From Xylogone sp. PMI_703 (Eukaryota > Ascomycota > Leotiomycetes): a stretch of DNA of 64,000 bases. The stretch spans positions 744,001-808,000 of the forward strand of contig JAJTUQ010000007.1 of assembly GCA_021399445.1 (NCBI GenBank). Reading direction: 5' to 3'. This document shows, piece by piece, positions 59,101 to 64,000 of the stretch; the first letter of the stretch is position 1, and each line of letters starts with the position of its first letter. A model generated the notes under the pieces. It was not told where the DNA came from. It did no database searches and saw only the letters and a program-made list of their open reading frames with translations. The position numbers were made by a program, and so were the translations under genes.

Positions 59101-59386
59101 CATTGCGGATCAGCCTTGGCGGCTGCTTTCTTGCAGTGGTCTGGATGTTGCCTGTAAGAGTCGAGAGTCTAGTCAGCACCAGCGCGAGAAGGAGTATGAG
59201 CATTCGCAGCATGACCTCTCTGCAGCAACATCGTTGCGCAAGAGAAAGCATGGTGCTAGGCCCAGCTCTTTAGACAAACAGGATAAGAAAGAAGAAGGGT
59301 AAGAAGAAAGGACGTTCTTGTAACACGTTCTACAGACCTTCTGAGGAGGTTGCGGACCGGGGCGTAGGGGAACCAGCATCTCCCAT
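56186..59386 (-). CDS. WDR44-like WD40 protein with C-terminal CxxC zinc-ribbon motif, 4 exons
   Basis: Exons 59386-59338, 59151-59018, 58859-58669 and 58559-56186 join in phase to 915 residues. The first exon gives MGDAGSPTPRSATSSEG. The second and third are Pro/Ser-rich and end in LYRSDSNLAKEKK. The fourth continues KGVSFLSRFAINVGKKK and an acidic HDDDESE before seven WD40 repeats (about 240-610), starting at HSGAIWATEFSKDGKYLAAAGRDQIVRVWAV, with [29 protein letters not shown] and [28 protein letters not shown] clearest. A long Ser/Thr/Pro-rich region follows, and then a tail with CKKCGGKDF and LVCTRCGTAV, i.e. two CxxC pairs. The WD layout resembles Rab11-binding WDR44 and its fungal relatives, which act in vesicle traffic; the zinc-ribbon end is seen directly but its role is not known. 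Confidence 0.88.
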
Positions 59387-60162
59387 GGTGCTGAGTGAAT
59401 CCTTTCCCGGCGCGGCCGCCCCGCTCCCCTCCAGGCTTTGCTCCTCTGTTACCTGAATCTTGGGGACTGTCTCAGACATTGCCTAGAGCATTGCATGCAT
59501 CCCATCTAGTCGGTGAGTTCCTTGTGTTCGTGTCGCGCTGTGAAAGGGGGATCGGGCGCGTGGTCGTGGGCTGTTGTTGATTTGCGCTTCGCACTTCCGA
59601 AGAGGCCGAAGGTGCGCAAATAGCTTTTGATTGTCGCAAGATATGGTAAAGAGTGAGATAAGCGGAGGCCCTACCCGCTGTCTGGGAGTGTGTCAAATCC
59701 CTGCCGTTGGTTTACGGGCGTACAGGCGTCGAGCCGTGTGGATGCCCAGCTTCAGCTTGGGATATTAGAGTCGAGGAGGGCTCTTCGTAGAGGTCGGGGA
59801 GTTTTCATCTGGCTTCGATGATTCCAGACTGGCTACCAAGGCTGTGACGTACTGCAATTGGCTCAATTCAAATCGGGCAGGCGGTGGAACCCGGCAGAAC
59901 GTTTACTTTCAGCCTTGCTGATCAATAACGGCGCTCCCCCGCCTAAATAATTAGCTCTAGACACTCGCATGTGAAACTACAAAATAGCATAAGTCACGGG
60001 GAATACACAGTATTTTCACAATTCTATTCTCCTACCTGTCCGCCTCGCAAATGCGGTCAACCATATCACAAGTAGCGGTGGCTTCTCATACTATACATCA
60101 CCTTTTACGGTAATAAAAATCAACCCATCTGTAAAGGACACAATCCAGCACGACCTCAAATC
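59387..60162. promoter_or_regulatory. Divergent promoter WDR44-like / deaminase
   Basis: About 0.78 kb between divergent start codons. I see no factor site I would name. Confidence 0.5.
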
Positions 60163-60714
60163 ATGAGTGGTACCATATCCAATGATGCGACGACGCACGC
60201 CGGCCAAGAGGAGGGCACACTTGAAGGCGGATTGGACGTCCATCTCAACTACATGCGACAAGCACTGAGCCTGGCCCAAAAGTCACCTCCCAAGCCGACC
60301 AATTACCGCGTGGGCGCCATCCTGGTAGATGCAGACTCAGATACAGTTATCACCACCGGATACACGCTGGAGTGCGAGGGGAATACACATGCGGAGCAGA
60401 GCTGCTTCATCAAGCTTGCACAGACGCACCGCATCGGCGAGGACGAGCTGGGGAGGGTCCTACCGCCAAACACAGTGCTCTACACGACGGTTGAGCCCTG
60501 CGGGAAGCGATTAAGCGGTAACGTGCCCTGTGTCGAGAGGATCTTGAGGCTAGGAAATGCCATCAAGACGGTGTATGTGGGCGTCAAGGAGCCCGAGAAG
60601 TTTGTGGGGGAGAATACAGGCAGAGCCAAGTTAACTGCAGCCGGCATCAATGTGGTGCTGGTGCCGGGCATGGAGGAGGAGATCTTGAAGGTTGCCACGG
60701 CTGGTCACACTTGA
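60163..60714 (+). CDS. DRAP-type deaminase (Rib2 C-terminal domain-like)
   Basis: Single exon, 183 residues, a stand-alone cytidine/deoxycytidylate-deaminase fold. Zinc-site residues are His76 and the catalytic Glu78 in NTHAEQ, with Cys113 and Cys123 in EPCGKRLSGNVPCVERI. The sequence NYMRQALSLAQKSPPKPTNYRVGAIL and TTGYTLECEGNTHAEQ is closest to the pyrimidine deaminase (DRAP deaminase) half of yeast Rib2, which deaminates the ribitylamino-pyrimidine intermediate in fungal riboflavin synthesis, the step done after reduction in fungi. In yeast that domain is fused to a pseudouridine synthase; here it stands alone, as in many filamentous fungi. Substrate is inferred; a tRNA- or free-nucleoside deaminase of the same fold cannot be excluded. 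Confidence 0.85.
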   Translation: MSGTISNDATTHAGQEEGTLEGGLDVHLNYMRQALSLAQKSPPKPTNYRVGAILVDADSDTVITTGYTLECEGNTHAEQSCFIKLAQTHRIGEDELGRVLPPNTVLYTTVEPCGKRLSGNVPCVERILRLGNAIKTVYVGVKEPEKFVGENTGRAKLTAAGINVVLVPGMEEEILKVATAGHT

Positions 60715-63700
60715 TTCGAGGACTCAATGGATAAGCTTATTGAACTGAGAACGTGACCATAGCTGGTGTAATGGCCACTTTCCAAATTTGTGGTTTTCCA
60801 CATGCATTATGCGTCCAATTGCCTCGTCCATTTCATAGGTTGAGAGGTCTGGGGAATGATACTGCAGTAGCACAGAGTAGGGACGCCTTGCATTGATATG
60901 CGTCGGGTCCGTTCAGCCCCTCTCGGCTTTGGATAACCCCCGCACTACCGTCCGGCAGTCATAAGAATATGCTACTACTTCGGCTGCGAGGCCAAGATGT
61001 CTACTGTGATTACTCACTAAGCACTATTTAAGCCATCAGGATATATCTACGTCAATATGCCAATGCGCGGCGCTCTCTACGCCGTCAAGCAAAAGCTAAA
61101 GAAGACTGTAATTCGCAAAACGCAGGACTGTTTGACATGTGTCTCTGCTGAGCGCACTGCTGGGATAATGCTAGCTTGAATTATGCAGCACAATGGCACG
61201 GGGCCGTCGGATGCATGTGCGGCTCTTTGGGGATTATGAGTGGCTGGATCTAGACTTCACAAGGCTCTCACTCACGGATTGCCGGATGAAAGTTGTGTTT
61301 TCTAAGATGACAAGTTATTAGTTATCCACGAAAGGCTAACCAAAACAAGGCAGTAATCTCAAAAGATCATCTACGGAGTACGCCCATCTTCGTACCAGTG
61401 ATTAATTTAGAAAGCGGTGTAAAAGTAAATATTTGTCAGGAAGATTGTATTTCTTTTGTTTGCTATATATAACTATTGCGCGTGATGACCCCACATATTC
61501 TGCTGCTGAGGATACATCTCAATCTCATACTTCGATGTTGCTTTTGTCCGCCATATGCTCGAGGCGATTCAGGTCTCCCATTGAGCAGTGCTCCAATGAT
61601 GGCATTGATGCTTGCTACCGTGGTAGGCTCTAGCCATGCCAATAGTTGCTCCCATTTGATGTTTGATGTCAATAGACATGAAGGACGTCATAGAATTGGT
61701 CGATGGTAGTGGTTAGACTAGGTAGGATATTATTGATGTCCAGGGGTCATCCACACTCAACAGGATTGCTAGTTGTACCTTGGTAGAAGTTAGCATATGT
61801 TCTACCTAGATATATAAAATACATCGTAGGTGAAGATATATATATCAGAACTAAAGCCTTGTCACAGGCGACTTCATCAAAGGCCAACTTGTGGCTATGT
61901 CGACCGTCGTGATAATTGAACATCATATTATGGATATTAAGGAAATTAGAAGGGTAATAGAATCATGCATACCTTCTCTGTTCTGTACGGCGCTATCCTC
62001 TGGAATGATAGCAGCAACCTGAGATCTTGAGGCTTCGTTTCCTTGATTGAGGAGATAATCACAACGGCGACGCTCGAGAAATTAGATTGTCTCTACCAGG
62101 CCTAAAAAAATTCCTGTTAGCAATGCTCACATTGAAGTACCAGTGTCATGCCAGACGGGAAGCATATTCAGTGAAGACAGTCTCGTCTTTGCCCTAAGGC
62201 TTGGACATATGCTTGTCAATTTTGTAGGTCAATATCATCAAGATGCTTGCTTGGCTGTTCGGAGCTAAGAAAATAAGTTCTTACAATTGATGATTCCAAG
62301 TGAAGATTCTCTACTTATGAAAACCAAGGTTTTACCCGAGATTATCACCTAAAAAATGTCAGTTACAGGTTGCAGCCATTATATTTTACGCGTAGAATAT
62401 CAATCGCACAATCTCAGTAGGCATGAATGGTAATTTTTGATGGTGTCAACATCGGTAACCCGAATCAGACTCGTCATCTAGGTGCTCATCATAAAAGCAG
62501 GAGACTTGGAAATTGGAGTTAGTCTTACCTGAAAAACATCAATATGATTCCTATGTACTGAACTTCCCGTTGCCCATTTTTCAGGTGCTGAACTATTGAG
62601 TGATAAGTCAGTCTTCAATCCGTCAAGTTCACCACAAATTTGTTTTATGAATAATCGGTAATTGAATCAGTGGACGAGGTTTTCTAGGCCTGTCGCAAAA
62701 TGGCGTATCCGTCATCAAGTGTCGGAGCCCAGTGCCGTTTCATCATTCAATTAAAATAAGAGAATGCCGAGGCAGGTAAATCTCATACCTAGGAAGTACC
62801 GCAGGACAAACACTACAACTTCTTTATGCAAAGTCAGTACTAGACCAAAGGTATCGAGGATATGACTATTGTTGCATGTATAAGGAGTGGAAGAGCTCAG
62901 TAACAGCCATTTTTTATCGTCAAAGACTTAAAGTCTCAGTCGGTAATTTCCAGCGTGCAAAGCACGAAGTGTTCATCAAAGCGAGGTGCAGAGAAGGAAG
63001 ATAGGGAAAGTAGAGGGATGCTTACAGAAGCCCTTGAGTTGTATAAGTATTGGATACATCAGACGACGCATTGGTCCCATCGAATTGAACAGGAGAAAAA
63101 AAATTGCATCTAGTTGCAGTTAGATTCTATTTTTTTCCAACTAGCGTGGCCCGTGTCGAGCTGAAAAGGTAACAATTGAAGTTCAATTCTCCATATACAG
63201 ATCAGACTGACGTGTACAAGAAGTTTCATTCCTCTTTGGGAGGTCAAAGACTCTAGTTTGCGGTTTGTAGGTTTGTCATCACATTGGGGGATGGGCAGCA
63301 AGAAGAATTGAGGGATGGCCTGAAGAAGAGATTGGCATACCTCTATGAAAGAGTGTTGATTGATGAGTGAGTGAAGCTGCCTGCAGCGACACTGCTGTGG
63401 TGGTGGTTCACATCTCTGTTTTTCTTAGCTGCAGAAAAAGAGAAAGAAGCTTGGAGGCTTGAGAATTTCAAGTGGTCGTGGGTGGAGACTCCCGCTAACT
63501 GTATATGGGAGTAGCGCAGGTGTTCTTTTCCACGTGACTAGAAAATGAGACACCTCAGATTAAGTGTCCGAGAAATAAGGCATCAATAATCTGAAGTATT
63601 CACGTGACTAGAAACTTCTGCTATCCTATCTTATCACCGACGTCATCCCGTTGCAGCCCCGGCTTCCATTTCTCCATTTGGGCCACGGCTCTTGAAGCAC

Positions 63701-64000
63701 ACAAAAGCCGGCAAATGAGAAGGTAGGTACATAAAAAGAGGATGTATTTTCCCCTATCTCACCGTTTTCTGCAAGATACTCTACTGCTCTGGATGTCCTC
63801 CGACATCACCCGCACCAAAGTGTAGAACCGGTGTGCCGGAAAATCATCGCTCCATCTCCATCTTCAGTGTGAAGCATCTAGCGCGGGGCAATGCCGAAGG
63901 GAACCTCGCAGCTTCGGCTCAGCAGATGGCGGGGGCGAGAACCACCAGCTGGCAGCGGCAGTGGGTACGGAGCAAAGTCATTGATTACACAAGAACATGA
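60715..64000. other. Gene-free region with exon-like fragments on the minus strand
   Basis: About 3.3 kb in which I could not build a gene. On the minus strand several short open blocks border fungal splice signals: about 63.08-63.01 kb (MGPMRRLMYPILIQLKGF before GTAAGC), 62.65-62.53 kb (GELDGLKTDLSLNSSAPEKW... before GTAAGA) and 62.08-61.97 kb (FLERRRCDYLLNQGNEASRS... before GTATGC). Joining them meets in-frame TGA and TAA codons or phase mismatches, so this is either an intron-rich gene I cannot resolve, a decayed gene, or chance. A TACGGAGTA motif is at 61372-61380. The final 0.3 kb (63.7-64.0) looks like a promoter of a gene outside the window. Confidence 0.4.
61372..61380. repeat. TACGGAGTA motif copy
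   Basis: Copy of the recurrent intergenic element, followed by C to give TACGGAGTAC. Confidence 0.5.

Noticed and set aside
1..64000. CRISPR arrays, LTR pairs, transposase or integrase genes
   Set aside because: None seen on either strand; the window reads as ordinary fungal chromosomal DNA.

Overview
The window is nuclear DNA of a filamentous ascomycete (Pezizomycotina). The spliced genes and their closest remembered relatives suggest Leotiomycetes/Helotiales, but that placement is inference. The evidence is eukaryotic gene structure: most genes have 1-4 short introns (about 45-130 nt) with GTATGT, GTAAGT or GTGAGT donors and TAG or CAG acceptors. Gene content is also fungal: ERMES subunit Mdm10, the ribosome-assembly factor Mrt4, GT15 mannosyltransferase, DUF4604 and protoglobin. 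I found no rRNA, convincing tRNA, CRISPR, plasmid-like or transposon gene.

Layout. 0-6 kb: the 3' part of a Dpb11/Rad4/TopBP1-like BRCT gene (+), an unrecognised gene (-) and an adenosine-deaminase-like enzyme (-). 6.2-10.2 kb: a long, rather GC-rich gene-free block that ends in the leader of a heterotrimeric G-protein beta subunit (+, 10.3-11.6 kb). The next gene on the same strand is a phosducin-like protein (14.0-15.0 kb), the known folding partner of G beta. 16-25 kb: an unrecognised single-pass membrane protein (+), RanBP1/Yrb1 (+), YEATS-domain Taf14 (+) and DUF4604 (-). 26-34 kb: GT15 mannosyltransferase (+), ZIP metal transporter (-), Mdm10 (-) head-to-head with Mrt4 (+). 35-41.5 kb: U1-70K (-) head-to-head with mitoribosomal mL43 (+), triosephosphate isomerase (-) and a proline-rich/alanine-rich protein (-). 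41.5-46.4 kb: a second long gene-free block. 46.4-48.4 kb: serine palmitoyltransferase subunit Lcb2 (-). 50.7-53.2 kb: acetoacetyl-CoA synthetase (+). 53.7-54.5 kb: a protoglobin (-). 56.2-59.4 kb: a WDR44-like WD40 protein (-). 60.2-60.7 kb: a DRAP/cytidine-deaminase-fold enzyme (+). The last 3.3 kb has no gene I can model, although exon-like fragments occur on the minus strand.

Most genes are unrelated housekeeping functions (replication checkpoint, nuclear transport, chromatin, splicing, ribosomes, glycolysis, sphingolipid synthesis, ketone-body activation, glycosylation). The one evident functional pairing is G beta with phosducin-like protein. The most distinctive non-coding signal is a recurrent palindromic motif built on TACCGTACGGTA or TACGGAGTA, found only in the intergenic blocks. 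I did not find a clearly new multi-gene system. Splice positions were read by eye; for every spliced gene except the one at 2442-3657 and the partial first gene they give complete, in-phase reading frames.
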